DNA of 9,511 bases from CAZIRO01 sp964541595. GTDB lineage: Bacteria > Acidobacteriota > HRBIN11. The number at the start of each line of letters is the position of its first letter. Position 1 is the first letter of the stretch. Below, in pieces: positions 1-8,395 of the stretch. Below the pieces are notes generated by a model. It was not told the origin of the DNA. It saw nothing but the letters and a program-made list of their open reading frames with translations, and searched no databases. The DNA lies in contig CAZIRO010000114.1 in assembly GCA_964541595.1 (NCBI GenBank), positions 1 through 9,511 of the forward strand. Direction: 5' to 3'. Made by a program: the position numbers and the translations under genes.

Positions 1-78
1 CAGGAGATCCCCCACTGGTATTCTCCCACCGATTCCGATATACTGTTCCAACGTGCGGTCTTGAGGGAGAACGTATGA
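1..78 (+). CDS. 3' end of an unidentified upstream gene (partial)
   Basis: Frame 1 is open from the window edge for 25 codons and ends with TGA at 76-78. The visible C-terminus begins QEIPHWYSPTDSD and ends AVLRENV. Its stop overlaps the aminotransferase ATG as ATGA, the usual arrangement of translationally coupled genes, and this is the main reason to believe the frame is real. The other plus-strand frame that ends nearby, with TGA at 62-64, gives a less protein-like sequence. The family is not recognisable from so few residues. If the frame is real, the operon begins to the left of this window. Confidence 0.45.
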   Translation, partial: QEIPHWYSPTDSDILFQRAVLRENV

Positions 79-1184
79 TTCAGCGGAGATGGCTGCTCAC
101 TCCCGGACCCACACCCGTGCCGGATTTTGTCTGGACGGCCATGCAACGGGCGCGGGGGATCCACCACCGACATCCCGAATTCCGTGCCGTCTGGGAAGAC
201 GTGACGGCAACGCTGCAGGCACTCTGGCATGTGGACACGCCGGTCATTCTGATCACGGGATCGGGCACCGCCGGTATGGACGCCCTGGTGAGCAACCTGT
301 TTGCACCCGGCGAAAAGGTCATCGTGGGTACAATCGGCAAGTTCGGCGATCGCTGGGTCGACATCGCGCGCCAGCGGGGCCTGCAGGTGGTTGAGGTCCG
401 TCGCCCGCTCGGGTATGCACTCCATCCCGAACACATTGCGGACACGCTGCGTGCCCATCCGGACGCCCGGGGGCTGCTCATGCAGGCGTGTGAAACGTCC
501 ACGGGTGTCGAAAACCCGCTTGCGGCGATCGCACCGGTCGTGCGTGCGCGAGAGGTCTTCTGGATCGTGGACGCCATCAGCGGTCTCGGCACGATGGACA
601 TTCGCATCCGCGAATGGGGTATTGACGGCATCGTGACGGCGAGCCAGAAGGCCTGGATGTTACCCCCCGGTCTGGCGATGGTAGCGCTGAGCGCGCGGGC
701 CTGGGACAAGGTGCGTGTGACACCACACCGACCGTACTATCTGGATCTCCTGCGCCTGCGTGCGGGTCAGTTGGAGAGCACGGGGGCATTCACCCCGGCC
801 ATCGAACTTGTATTTGGCCTACAAGAAGTCCTAAAATATATTAAACACCGGGGAGGTCTCGAAGCGTTGGTCGACCATTGCCGTCAGTTGGCCGAGATGT
901 GCCGACAGTTTTTCACCGCGCACGGTTGGTCGTTATTCGCGCAGGAGCACCCTGCGGCAGCCCTGACCGCCGTTGAACTGCCTTCCGAACTGCAGTCCAC
1001 GGACTGGCTGGGTTACCTCAAAACGCAGTACGGTCTCTGGGTCGCCGGCGGACAGGGACCGCTCAAGGGGCGCATCTTTCGTATTGCCCATATGGGATAT
1101 GTTGACAGGGTCACGCTTGCCGGTGCGCTGGAAGCGATCGAGGCCGCCCGGCAGACCCTGCAGTCCACGACTGCACTTCCGTAG
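75..1184 (+). CDS. Class V PLP-dependent aminotransferase (alanine-glyoxylate / serine-pyruvate type)
   Basis: This 369-residue protein matches the usual length of the AGXT/PucG-like subgroup of fold-type I aminotransferases, which move an amino group between alanine or serine and glyoxylate or pyruvate in the cytoplasm. The N-terminal TPGPTPVP motif is at residues 9-16. A Gly-rich phosphate-binding loop, GSGTAGMDA, is at 62-70. The conserved Asp that contacts the pyridine nitrogen is D166 in VDAIS. The Schiff-base lysine is K192 in SQKAW, and R336 in the C-terminal GRIFRIAHMG segment is the expected carboxylate-binding Arg. The ATG at 75 is preceded by GAGGGAG at 63-69. The stop TAG lies inside the pilB ribosome-binding site, so the gene is probably co-transcribed and coupled with pilB. 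The true substrate cannot be read from sequence; serine biosynthesis, glyoxylate metabolism or another transamination all remain possible. Confidence 0.9.
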   Translation: MIQRRWLLTPGPTPVPDFVWTAMQRARGIHHRHPEFRAVWEDVTATLQALWHVDTPVILITGSGTAGMDALVSNLFAPGEKVIVGTIGKFGDRWVDIARQRGLQVVEVRRPLGYALHPEHIADTLRAHPDARGLLMQACETSTGVENPLAAIAPVVRAREVFWIVDAISGLGTMDIRIREWGIDGIVTASQKAWMLPPGLAMVALSARAWDKVRVTPHRPYYLDLLRLRAGQLESTGAFTPAIELVFGLQEVLKYIKHRGGLEALVDHCRQLAEMCRQFFTAHGWSLFAQEHPAAALTAVELPSELQSTDWLGYLKTQYGLWVAGGQGPLKGRIFRIAHMGYVDRVTLAGALEAIEAARQTLQSTTALP

Positions 1185-1192
1185 GAGGTTGT

Positions 1193-2947
1193 ATGTCCAA
1201 ACGCCTGGGTGAAATGTTGCTCGAAGCGGGGTTGATCACCCGGGAACAACTGGAACGGGCCCTGGATTATCAACGGGAGACGGGAAAACGCATCGGCGTC
1301 TGTCTGGTCGAACTCGGATATATTACGGAAGAAGACCTGGCGGACTTTTTGAGCAAAAAGCACGGTGTACCTTCGATCAACCTGCGTCACTTTGAAATCG
1401 ATCCCGCCGTCATTCGTCTCGTTCCTGCCGAACTCTGTCGGCGATACATGCTCGTCCCGGTCAGCAAATCGGGGGCTGTACTGACCATTGCGATGGCCGA
1501 TCCGGCCGATCTGGAAGCCATCACGCAGGTGGAGTTTGCCACGTCTTACACGGTTGAACCCGTGGTTGCTCCGGAAACGATGATCGAAGAAGCGATCCGC
1601 AGGTACTACGGTGGCGAACACGCCATTGATCTCGCCCGCCATGCGGAAGAAGTGGCTGCAGGTGCGGAACCCTCTTTTGAAGAACTCATCGACGAGGAAC
1701 TCGGCGACGAGGCCATGGAGGAGATCGTCGACGATATCGTCGTGGATGCCGAGGCACTGGCGCAGGCTGCGGAACAGCGACCCATCATCAAACTCGTGAA
1801 CAAGATCCTGTATGAAGCGGTCAAACAGGGTGCCAGCGATGTGCACATCGAACCGTACGAAAAAGAACTGCGTGTGCGTTTTCGCATCGACGGCATTCTG
1901 CACCCCATATTTACTCCACCGATCAAGTTGCGTGATGCGATCACCTCCCGCATCAAGGTGATGGCTCGACTCGACATTGCGGAAAAACGGTTGCCCCAGG
2001 ACGGTCGCATCAAGATGCGCATGAATCTGGGCGGTCGCAAGAAGACACTCGATTTTCGGGTGTCCGTACTGCCGACGATCTGGGGCGAAAAGACAGTCAT
2101 TCGGATCCTCGATCCGGAACGTCTTTTTCTCGACATGACGAAACTCGGCTACGAACCGGAGTCGCTGGAGCGATTCGACCGGGCGATCTCCAAACCGTGG
2201 GGCATGATTCTGGTGACCGGACCCACTGGAAGCGGAAAGACGAACACGCTGTATTCGGCCATTTCCCGTTTGAACACACCGGAGGTGAACATCATCACAG
2301 CGGAAGACCCGGTGGAATTCAATCTACACGGCATCAATCAGGTCCAGGTGAACGAAGCCATCGGACTGACGTTTGCGGCTGCACTCCGTTCGTTTCTCCG
2401 GCAGGACCCGAACATCATTCTGGTCGGGGAGATCCGCGATTTCGAAACAGCCGAAATCGCCATCAAGGCTGCACTGACCGGTCACCTGGTGCTCTCCACT
2501 CTGCACACCAACGATGCACCGAGCACGATCACGCGACTGATGAACATGGGGATCGAGCCATTCCTCGTGGCCACATCCGTGCACCTCGTGCAGGCCCAGC
2601 GGCTGGTGCGCCGGATCTGTCCGGAGTGTAAAGAAGAAGTCAAGATCCCCACCCAGACGCTGATCGACATCGGATTCACTCCGGAGGAGGCGAAAAGCGT
2701 CAAGATCTATAAGGGACGCGGGTGTTCGAACTGCAACAATACGGGGTATAAAGGCCGTATCGGACTGTTCGAGGTCCTTGAATTTGACGATGACATCCGT
2801 GAGATGATCCTGTCCGGGGCTTCGGCCCTGGAGATCCGTCGTGTGGCGATCGAAAAAGGCATGATCACGCTGCGCCGAAGCGGTCTCATCAAGATCATGA
2901 ACGGCATTACCACGATTGAAGAAGTGTTGCGCGAAACGGTGAAGTAA
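1193..2947 (+). CDS. pilB: PilB, type IV pilus extension (assembly) ATPase
   Basis: This 584-residue cytoplasmic ATPase of the GspE/PilB family drives pilin polymerisation on the PilC platform. Residues 3-56 contain two tandem MshEN-like motifs (RLGEMLLEAGLIT at 4-16, RIGVCLVELGYIT at 33-45), followed by the rest of the GspE N-terminal domain to about residue 140. A strongly acidic linker spans about 148-192. The ATPase core has Walker A GPTGSGKT (343-350), Asp box EDPVE (371-375), Walker B ILVGEIRD (409-416) and His box LVLSTLHTND (432-441). The C-terminal zinc site has two CxxC pairs, C476/C479 and C511/C514. The zinc site and N-domain separate it from PilT. GspE of a type II secretion system is the alternative, but pilT, pilC and pilSR next door favour PilB. 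AGGAGG at 1183-1188 overlaps the stop of the aminotransferase gene and sets the ATG at 1193. All catalytic motifs are intact. Confidence 0.97.
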   Translation: MSKRLGEMLLEAGLITREQLERALDYQRETGKRIGVCLVELGYITEEDLADFLSKKHGVPSINLRHFEIDPAVIRLVPAELCRRYMLVPVSKSGAVLTIAMADPADLEAITQVEFATSYTVEPVVAPETMIEEAIRRYYGGEHAIDLARHAEEVAAGAEPSFEELIDEELGDEAMEEIVDDIVVDAEALAQAAEQRPIIKLVNKILYEAVKQGASDVHIEPYEKELRVRFRIDGILHPIFTPPIKLRDAITSRIKVMARLDIAEKRLPQDGRIKMRMNLGGRKKTLDFRVSVLPTIWGEKTVIRILDPERLFLDMTKLGYEPESLERFDRAISKPWGMILVTGPTGSGKTNTLYSAISRLNTPEVNIITAEDPVEFNLHGINQVQVNEAIGLTFAAALRSFLRQDPNIILVGEIRDFETAEIAIKAALTGHLVLSTLHTNDAPSTITRLMNMGIEPFLVATSVHLVQAQRLVRRICPECKEEVKIPTQTLIDIGFTPEEAKSVKIYKGRGCSNCNNTGYKGRIGLFEVLEFDDDIREMILSGASALEIRRVAIEKGMITLRRSGLIKIMNGITTIEEVLRETVK

Positions 2948-2981
2948 ATCCTTCCGGCACACTGGAGAACAGGAGGCCCGT

Positions 2982-4085
2982 ATGGCCATTACACTACATG
3001 AACTGCTCACCCGTATGGTCGAAATGGAGGGAACCGACCTGCATATCACGACCGGACAGCATCCGGTTGCCCGCATTCACGGTGCGCTGGTGCCCATGAC
3101 GGATTTCCCCAAACTGACCCCGGTGGATACCAAACGGCTGTGCTACAGTGTCCTGACGGACTCTCAGAAAAAACGGCTGGAAGAGAACCTGGAACTCGAC
3201 TTCAGTTTCGGTATCAAGGGCATCGGTCGGTTTCGGGCGAACGTGTACTTTCAGCGCGGTTCGGTGGCCGCAGCGTTTCGTCTGATCCCCCACGAGATCC
3301 GCGGTTTCGAGGAACTCGGACTGCCGCCCATCGTCCAGACGCTGTGCAACAAGCCACGGGGACTCGTGCTCGTGACCGGTCCGACCGGGAGCGGAAAATC
3401 GACGACACTTGCCGCGATGATCGACAAGATCAACCGGGAACGGCCCGTACACATCGTCACGATCGAAGACCCCATCGAGTACATTCATCATCACAAACGT
3501 GCGCTGGTCAACCAGCGGGAGGTGCACAACGACACGCATTCATTTGCCAACGCACTGCGCGCCGTGCTGCGTCAGGATCCGGACGTCGTGCTCGTCGGAG
3601 AAATGCGCGACCTGGAAACCATCGAAACGGCGATTCGAATTGCGGAAACCGGGCACCTGACGTTCGCGACGCTGCATACCAACTCCGCTGCTGAGACCAT
3701 TCACCGCATCGTGGACGTGTTTCCGCAGCATCAACAACCGCAGGTGCGCGCGCAACTGGCGCTGATCCTGCAGGGGATCATCTGTCAGGCGTTGCTTCCG
3801 CGTGCGGACGGCCGTGGACGCGTTCTCGCCACCGAGATCCTGCTGCCGAATAAAGCCATTCGCCACCTGATCCGCGAGGACAAGATCCACCAGATTTACG
3901 GTGTCATGCAGACCGGTCAGTTACAGCACGGTATGCAGACATTCAACCAGTCCCTGGCGCAACTGTACCTGTCACGAAAGATCACATTGGAAACGGCCCT
4001 GAACGCATCGCACGATCCGGACGAACTCATGGAACTGATCAATCGACGCGGCGGGCCCGTGCACTCTCGACAGGCGCGGCGCTGA
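2982..4085 (+). CDS. pilT: PilT, type IV pilus retraction ATPase
   Basis: This 367-residue hexameric ATPase powers pilus disassembly and hence twitching motility and DNA uptake. An N-terminal PAS-like domain occupies about residues 1-100. The core has Walker A GPTGSGKS (133-140), Asp box IEDPIEY (161-167), Walker B VVLVGEMRD (202-210) and His box LTFATLHTNSA (226-236). The C-terminal retraction signature is AIRHLIRE at 292-299, a close match to the AIRNLIRE motif needed for PilT function. It lacks the tetracysteine zinc site of PilB. The length is typical, with a short basic tail. The start at 2982 is set by AGGAGG at 2971-2976. It lies 34 bases after pilB and 41 bases before pilC. All motifs are intact, so it is expected to be active. 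The paralogue PilU is less likely, because the C-terminal motif and the position between pilB and pilC fit PilT. Confidence 0.97.
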   Translation: MAITLHELLTRMVEMEGTDLHITTGQHPVARIHGALVPMTDFPKLTPVDTKRLCYSVLTDSQKKRLEENLELDFSFGIKGIGRFRANVYFQRGSVAAAFRLIPHEIRGFEELGLPPIVQTLCNKPRGLVLVTGPTGSGKSTTLAAMIDKINRERPVHIVTIEDPIEYIHHHKRALVNQREVHNDTHSFANALRAVLRQDPDVVLVGEMRDLETIETAIRIAETGHLTFATLHTNSAAETIHRIVDVFPQHQQPQVRAQLALILQGIICQALLPRADGRGRVLATEILLPNKAIRHLIREDKIHQIYGVMQTGQLQHGMQTFNQSLAQLYLSRKITLETALNASHDPDELMELINRRGGPVHSRQARR

Positions 4086-4126
4086 TCGGCCTGCCGGCGT
4101 TTTGAGGTCACACCAGGAGGGACTGT

Positions 4127-5329
4127 ATGCCCGTCTACGAATATCGGGGCCGTCAGGGTGATCGCGTGATGACCGGCGTCATCCAGGCGGCATCCAAGGA
4201 CGAAGCCCGCGCGTTGCTGCGGCGGCAGCAGATCATCGTCGATCAGATTCGCGAAAAGGGGCGGGAAATCGCGCTGCCGTTCCTGCGCCGTGGGGTACCG
4301 CTTCGGGAGGTGGCGATCTTTACCCGCCAGTTCTCTGTGATGATCGATGCGGGTTTGCCCATTCTCCAGTGTCTGGAGATCCTCTCCACGCAGACGGAGA
4401 ACAAGGTGTTCCAGAAGATCCTGATGGAAGTCCGGGACGATGTCGAAGCGGGCTCCTCACTGGCGAACGCACTGCGCAAACACCCCCGGGTATTCGACGA
4501 TCTGTACACGAACCTCGTCGAAGCCGGTGAAACCGGCGGTATTCTGGACACGATCCTGCAGCGACTGGCCGCGCACCTGGAAAAGATCATGCGACTGCGC
4601 CGGGCTGTGCGTTCCGCAATGACCTATCCGATCGCCGTGATCACCATCGCGGCCATCGTGGTTGCCGTGATCCTGCGTTACGTGATTCCCACGTTCGCGA
4701 CCCTGTTCAGCGAACTCGGCGCGGAACTGCCCCTGCCCACACGCATCGTGATCGCACTCAGCCTGATCGTGCAACGGTTCGGTTTCTTCCTGCTCATTTT
4801 GCTCGTCGTGTTGTTCCTCCTGTTGCGCAACTGGTACAAACGCAGTGAAACGGGACGGATGTTTTTCGATCGACTGGCCCTGCGACTTCCCATCGTCGGA
4901 GGCGTACTCCGGAAGATCGCCGTTGCCCGATTCTGCCGCACGATGGCGACACTGGTGAGCAGCGGTGTCCCCATCATTGAAGCCATGCAGGTAACAGCCA
5001 AGACGTCTGGTAATGCGGTCATTGAAAAAGCCCTGCTGCAGGCGCGTGTGGACGTCGAAGGCGGCAAGGGAATTGCCGAGTCGCTGGAAAAAACCGGCCA
5101 GTTTCCCCCGATCGTGATCCACATGATCAGCGTCGGTGAACAGACCGGCGCACTGGACACCATGATGAATAAAGTCGCGGAATTCTACGAGGAAGAAGTG
5201 GACGCGGCGATCGAGGGACTCATGGCGCTGATCGAGCCGATCATGATCGCATTTCTCGGCGTGGTCATCGGTGGCATTGTCGTGTCCATGTACCTCCCCC
5301 TGTTCTCGCTCATCGCCAAGATCGGCTGA
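4127..5329 (+). CDS. pilC: PilC, type IV pilus inner-membrane platform protein
   Basis: This 400-residue polytopic inner-membrane protein belongs to the GspF/PilC family. It has the usual two T2SSF repeats. The first cytoplasmic repeat spans about 62-185 and contains FTRQFSVMIDAGLPIL (65-80) and VEAGETGGIL (131-140). The second spans about 265-390 and contains FCRTMATLVSSGVPIIEAM (269-287) and ISVGEQTGALD (334-344). Hydrophobic segments at about 168-190, 208-234 and 368-395 are the three expected membrane helices. A basic, membrane-proximal N-terminus (YEYRGRQGDRVMTG) is typical. PilC couples PilB and PilT to pilin insertion and extraction. AGGAGG at 4115-4120 gives a clear start. The stop TGA is only 12 bases before the pilS start and lies in the same reading frame as pilS. 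Confidence 0.96.
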   Translation: MPVYEYRGRQGDRVMTGVIQAASKDEARALLRRQQIIVDQIREKGREIALPFLRRGVPLREVAIFTRQFSVMIDAGLPILQCLEILSTQTENKVFQKILMEVRDDVEAGSSLANALRKHPRVFDDLYTNLVEAGETGGILDTILQRLAAHLEKIMRLRRAVRSAMTYPIAVITIAAIVVAVILRYVIPTFATLFSELGAELPLPTRIVIALSLIVQRFGFFLLILLVVLFLLLRNWYKRSETGRMFFDRLALRLPIVGGVLRKIAVARFCRTMATLVSSGVPIIEAMQVTAKTSGNAVIEKALLQARVDVEGGKGIAESLEKTGQFPPIVIHMISVGEQTGALDTMMNKVAEFYEEEVDAAIEGLMALIEPIMIAFLGVVIGGIVVSMYLPLFSLIAKIG

Positions 5330-5341
5330 TCCGGCAGAGCC

Positions 5342-6934
5342 GTGCACGCACGGACATTTGAGTTCTACCTGGCCGTTCGGATCCTCGTCGCCATCGTGGT
5401 CCTCGGATCGATTGCGCTCGTTCAGATCCTGGCGCAGGAAGTGGTCAACATCCCCATCATCTATGTCCTCATCATTTATGTCCTCGGGTATTCACTCGGG
5501 AGCATTCTGCTCTATCTGGCGATCGGGTTCCACCCGTGGATGCTTTCCATGCAACTGCTGCTTGATCTGAGCACGATCACCGCAATCACGCACGTTACCG
5601 GTTCCTACCGAAGCCCGCTCAGTATGCTGTACGTCCTCTTCATCGCCGTCAGCGGTTTGATTCTGGATCGCAAGGGACTTTTCCGGCTGGCATTCACGGC
5701 GTCGATCTTCTACGGGATCTCCATTCTGGGTACGCTCTATCACTGGTTTCCCATTCTTGCCTCCGAATGGTTTCCCATCGATCCGGAACCGGCAAAACCG
5801 GCACTGTACAACCTGGGCCTGCACCTGACCGGATTTGCGCTGACCGCGTGGCTGGTCAGCATTCCCGTGGAGACCGCCCGGCGTTCGCAGGCACGTGCAC
5901 GTGCCGAACGTGAAAAAGTCCGTAATCTGCAACAGATACTCCAGTTCATCGTGGAAAACTTCCCGAATGGCCTGATCCTGTCCGATCGCGAGGGACGCAT
6001 TCTCTTTCTGAACCGGCCAGCGCGCACACTGCTTGAACGGACCGTGTCCGGGACACGGGACCCCTGGTGGGCGGCTCTGGGGTTGACCCTGGACCCCCAG
6101 CGCCTCCACCGGGAAGAAGAATGGCACATCCGCTGGGAAAGTCCGGAGCACCGCGTTTTCGACATTTTCGGCATTCGCTACGCCTCAGCGGCCACCGGGG
6201 ATAAATGGCTCTGGATCTTCCATGACGTCACGGACGCACTGAAACGACAGTCGAAAGAACGCGCGCAGGACCGCATCCTCGCCGTTGCGCAAATGGCCGC
6301 GGGCCTGGCTCATGAGATCAAAAACCCGCTGGCGGCGATTCACGGTGCCGTACAGTTGCTCGTCGAAAACCCCAACGCCGATCAGAAAGCCATCCTGGAC
6401 ATCCTGCACAAAGAGACCCAGCGGCTCAAAGAGGTCGTGGACCATTTCGTGCACTTCGCCAGTCCGCCGCCCATCATGCCCACGGAGTTTCACGTCCTGG
6501 AGGCCGTCAAGGAAGTCCAGCGACTCGTGCAGATGCTGCCGGATATGAACGGTCGCGCCATCCAATGGGAAGTGGACGTGTATCCGAACGACCTGTGCCT
6601 GCATGCGGATGCGCACCAGTTCAAACAGATCCTGTGGAACCTTATCGTCAATGCCGTCCAGGCCGTGCCGGACAGGGGCCGGATCTGGATCCGTGCGCGG
6701 TCGGAACGGGACTGGTTCCATCTGCAGATCCAGGACACTGGCGTGGGGATCCCCCCGGAACGGATGGCCCATCTCTTTCAACCTTTTCAAGATTCTTCTA
6801 CCGGGGGGCTTGGTCTGGGACTGGCGATCGTATACAATATCGTGCATGCACACGGGGGGTATATTGAAGCACGAAGTCAGCCCGGCCAGGGCACGCGATT
6901 TGATATCTGGCTTCCGATGCGGCAGAACACATGA
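5342..6934 (+). CDS. pilS: PilS, membrane-bound sensor histidine kinase
   Basis: This 530-residue kinase has six hydrophobic segments in residues 8-175, matching the six-helix sensor of PilS. A charged linker at about 180-195 leads to a PAS-like domain at about 195-300 (ILSDREGRILFLNRPA at 212-227). HisKA carries the phosphoacceptor H324 in GLAHEIKNPLAA. The ATPase domain has an N box (NLIVNAVQAV, 433-442), G1 DTGVGI (465-470) and G2 GGLGLGLAI (488-496). It should autophosphorylate and pass phosphate to PilR; in Pseudomonas, PilS senses pilin in the inner membrane. The start is GTG at 5342 with no good ribosome-binding site. The next in-frame ATG would remove two helices, so GTG is preferred, and the frame is closed upstream by the pilC stop. 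Translation probably relies on re-initiation after pilC. The end overlaps pilR by four bases. Assignment as PilS rather than another NtrB-like kinase rests on the helices and the context. Confidence 0.92.
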   Translation: MHARTFEFYLAVRILVAIVVLGSIALVQILAQEVVNIPIIYVLIIYVLGYSLGSILLYLAIGFHPWMLSMQLLLDLSTITAITHVTGSYRSPLSMLYVLFIAVSGLILDRKGLFRLAFTASIFYGISILGTLYHWFPILASEWFPIDPEPAKPALYNLGLHLTGFALTAWLVSIPVETARRSQARARAEREKVRNLQQILQFIVENFPNGLILSDREGRILFLNRPARTLLERTVSGTRDPWWAALGLTLDPQRLHREEEWHIRWESPEHRVFDIFGIRYASAATGDKWLWIFHDVTDALKRQSKERAQDRILAVAQMAAGLAHEIKNPLAAIHGAVQLLVENPNADQKAILDILHKETQRLKEVVDHFVHFASPPPIMPTEFHVLEAVKEVQRLVQMLPDMNGRAIQWEVDVYPNDLCLHADAHQFKQILWNLIVNAVQAVPDRGRIWIRARSERDWFHLQIQDTGVGIPPERMAHLFQPFQDSSTGGLGLGLAIVYNIVHAHGGYIEARSQPGQGTRFDIWLPMRQNT

Positions 6935-8370
6935 GTGACCACATCGTGATTGTGGATGACGAAGCCGGATTGCGTGAGATCATGAAAATGACCCTCGTCC
7001 AGCACGGATTTCACGTCTGGACGTTTGGGACCGCCAAAGCCGCACTGGATTTTTTGCAACACAATCTGGTGGACGCCTTCATCATTGACATTCGCCTGCC
7101 AGACCTGAACGGTATTGACCTCATCCGACGCATCCGCGAGCACGATCCCTACGTCCCCGTCATTGTGATCACCGCTTACGCATCCATGGAAACCGCGCTG
7201 GAGGCCCTGCGACTGCACGCGGTGGACTATCTGGTCAAACCCTTTGACCTGCAGCACCTGGTGCATCGCACTCGCCGTGCGTTGCACGAGTATCGTCTCT
7301 GGAAAGAGAACGTGTATCTGCGACAGCGGCTGCGCGATTTTGAGATGCCGCAGGAACTCGTGTTTGAGAGTCCCCAGATGCGCGCATTGCTGCAAATCGT
7401 TGAACGCATTGCGCCCACTCCCCTTGCGGTATTGATCACTGGAGAAAGCGGAGTGGGTAAAGAAGTCATCGCTCAGTTGATCCACGAGTGGAGTCAACGG
7501 CCGGGACCGTTTGTTTCGATCAACTGCGCTGCTGTGCCCCCCACACTGCTGGAAACTGAACTGTTCGGACACGTGAAAGGGGCGTTCACGGGTGCTATCG
7601 CGCATAAGAAAGGTCTCTTTGAAATCGCCCATCGGGGCACCCTCTTCCTGGACGAGATCGCCGAACTTCCCCTGGAGATGCAACCCAAACTGCTGCGCGT
7701 ACTGGAGGAACAAAAAGTCCGCCCGATCGGGGCTACACACGCGATCGACGTCGATGTTCGCGTAATCGCCGCGACCAATCGGGACCTGACGGAACGTGTG
7801 GCCCAGGGACTGTTCCGGGAGGATCTGTTCTACCGGCTGAACGTGTTTCACATTCCGATCCCGCCGCTGCGCGAGCGACCGGAAGACATTCTGCCCCTTG
7901 CCGAAATGTTTCTACGCAAGTACCGTCGTCAGATTCCGAACCACGTGCGCGCCATCGCACCTGAAACACGCGAGTTGCTGCGCCGGTATACGTGGCCCGG
8001 CAATGTGCGACAACTGGAAAACACCATTCTGCGGGCACTCCTGGTGGAAATGCACGAGGAACTCCATCCACACGCCCTGCCTCCCGAAGTGCTCAACGGC
8101 GTCGAACCGGCGCATTGCGCATCGATCATCGCCGAAGTGAAATTCCCGATCGACCTGGACCGCTACATCGAGGAGGTCCGCAAGGGCCTGATCGTACGGG
8201 CGCTTCGCACCACAGGCGGGTCCCGCAAGAAAGCAGCGGAATTGCTCCAGTTGCCCCTGCGTTCTCTGAAGTACTACATGCAGAAATACGGGCTCTCCGC
8301 TCGACAGTTTCGGATGCAGCAATCCGGGGAAACGGTGGAAAGAGACGCAAAACGACGCGCCGAACATTAA
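6931..8370 (+). CDS. pilR: PilR, sigma-54-dependent response regulator (NtrC family)
   Basis: This 479-residue regulator has three domains. The receiver (3-115) carries an acidic pocket (D9, D10), phosphoacceptor D53 in IIDIRLPDLNG, and K103. The AAA+ domain (about 140-375) has Walker A GESGVGKE (171-178), an intact GAFTGA sigma-54 contact loop (217-222), Walker B TLFLDEIAELP (237-247), the arginine region REDLFYRLNV (296-305) and WPGNVRQLEN (355-364). A Fis-type helix-turn-helix lies at about 420-455 (SRKKAAELLQLPLRSLKYYM, 431-450), followed by a basic tail. Phosphorylated by PilS, it should activate sigma-54 promoters, classically pilA. ATG at 6931 overlaps the pilS stop as ATGA, with no strong ribosome-binding site, so the two are translationally coupled. 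No pilin gene follows. All motifs needed for activation are present. The family is certain; the name PilR rests on the neighbourhood. Confidence 0.94.
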   Translation: MSDHIVIVDDEAGLREIMKMTLVQHGFHVWTFGTAKAALDFLQHNLVDAFIIDIRLPDLNGIDLIRRIREHDPYVPVIVITAYASMETALEALRLHAVDYLVKPFDLQHLVHRTRRALHEYRLWKENVYLRQRLRDFEMPQELVFESPQMRALLQIVERIAPTPLAVLITGESGVGKEVIAQLIHEWSQRPGPFVSINCAAVPPTLLETELFGHVKGAFTGAIAHKKGLFEIAHRGTLFLDEIAELPLEMQPKLLRVLEEQKVRPIGATHAIDVDVRVIAATNRDLTERVAQGLFREDLFYRLNVFHIPIPPLRERPEDILPLAEMFLRKYRRQIPNHVRAIAPETRELLRRYTWPGNVRQLENTILRALLVEMHEELHPHALPPEVLNGVEPAHCASIIAEVKFPIDLDRYIEEVRKGLIVRALRTTGGSRKKAAELLQLPLRSLKYYMQKYGLSARQFRMQQSGETVERDAKRRAEH

Positions 8371-8395
8371 ATAGTCCCTTTCCCACGTTCGTATC

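Noticed and set aside
4087..4103. CGGCCTGCCGGCGTTTT between pilT and pilC as an intrinsic terminator
   Set aside because: Only three or four pairs are possible with a tiny loop, and the T-run is four bases. The strong ribosome-binding site that follows fits an uninterrupted operon.
4457..5347. Long minus-strand open frame opposite pilC
   Set aside because: Rich in His, Asp and Gln, as expected from reading hydrophobic codons backwards. It has no domain motifs, whereas the plus strand encodes a full PilC.
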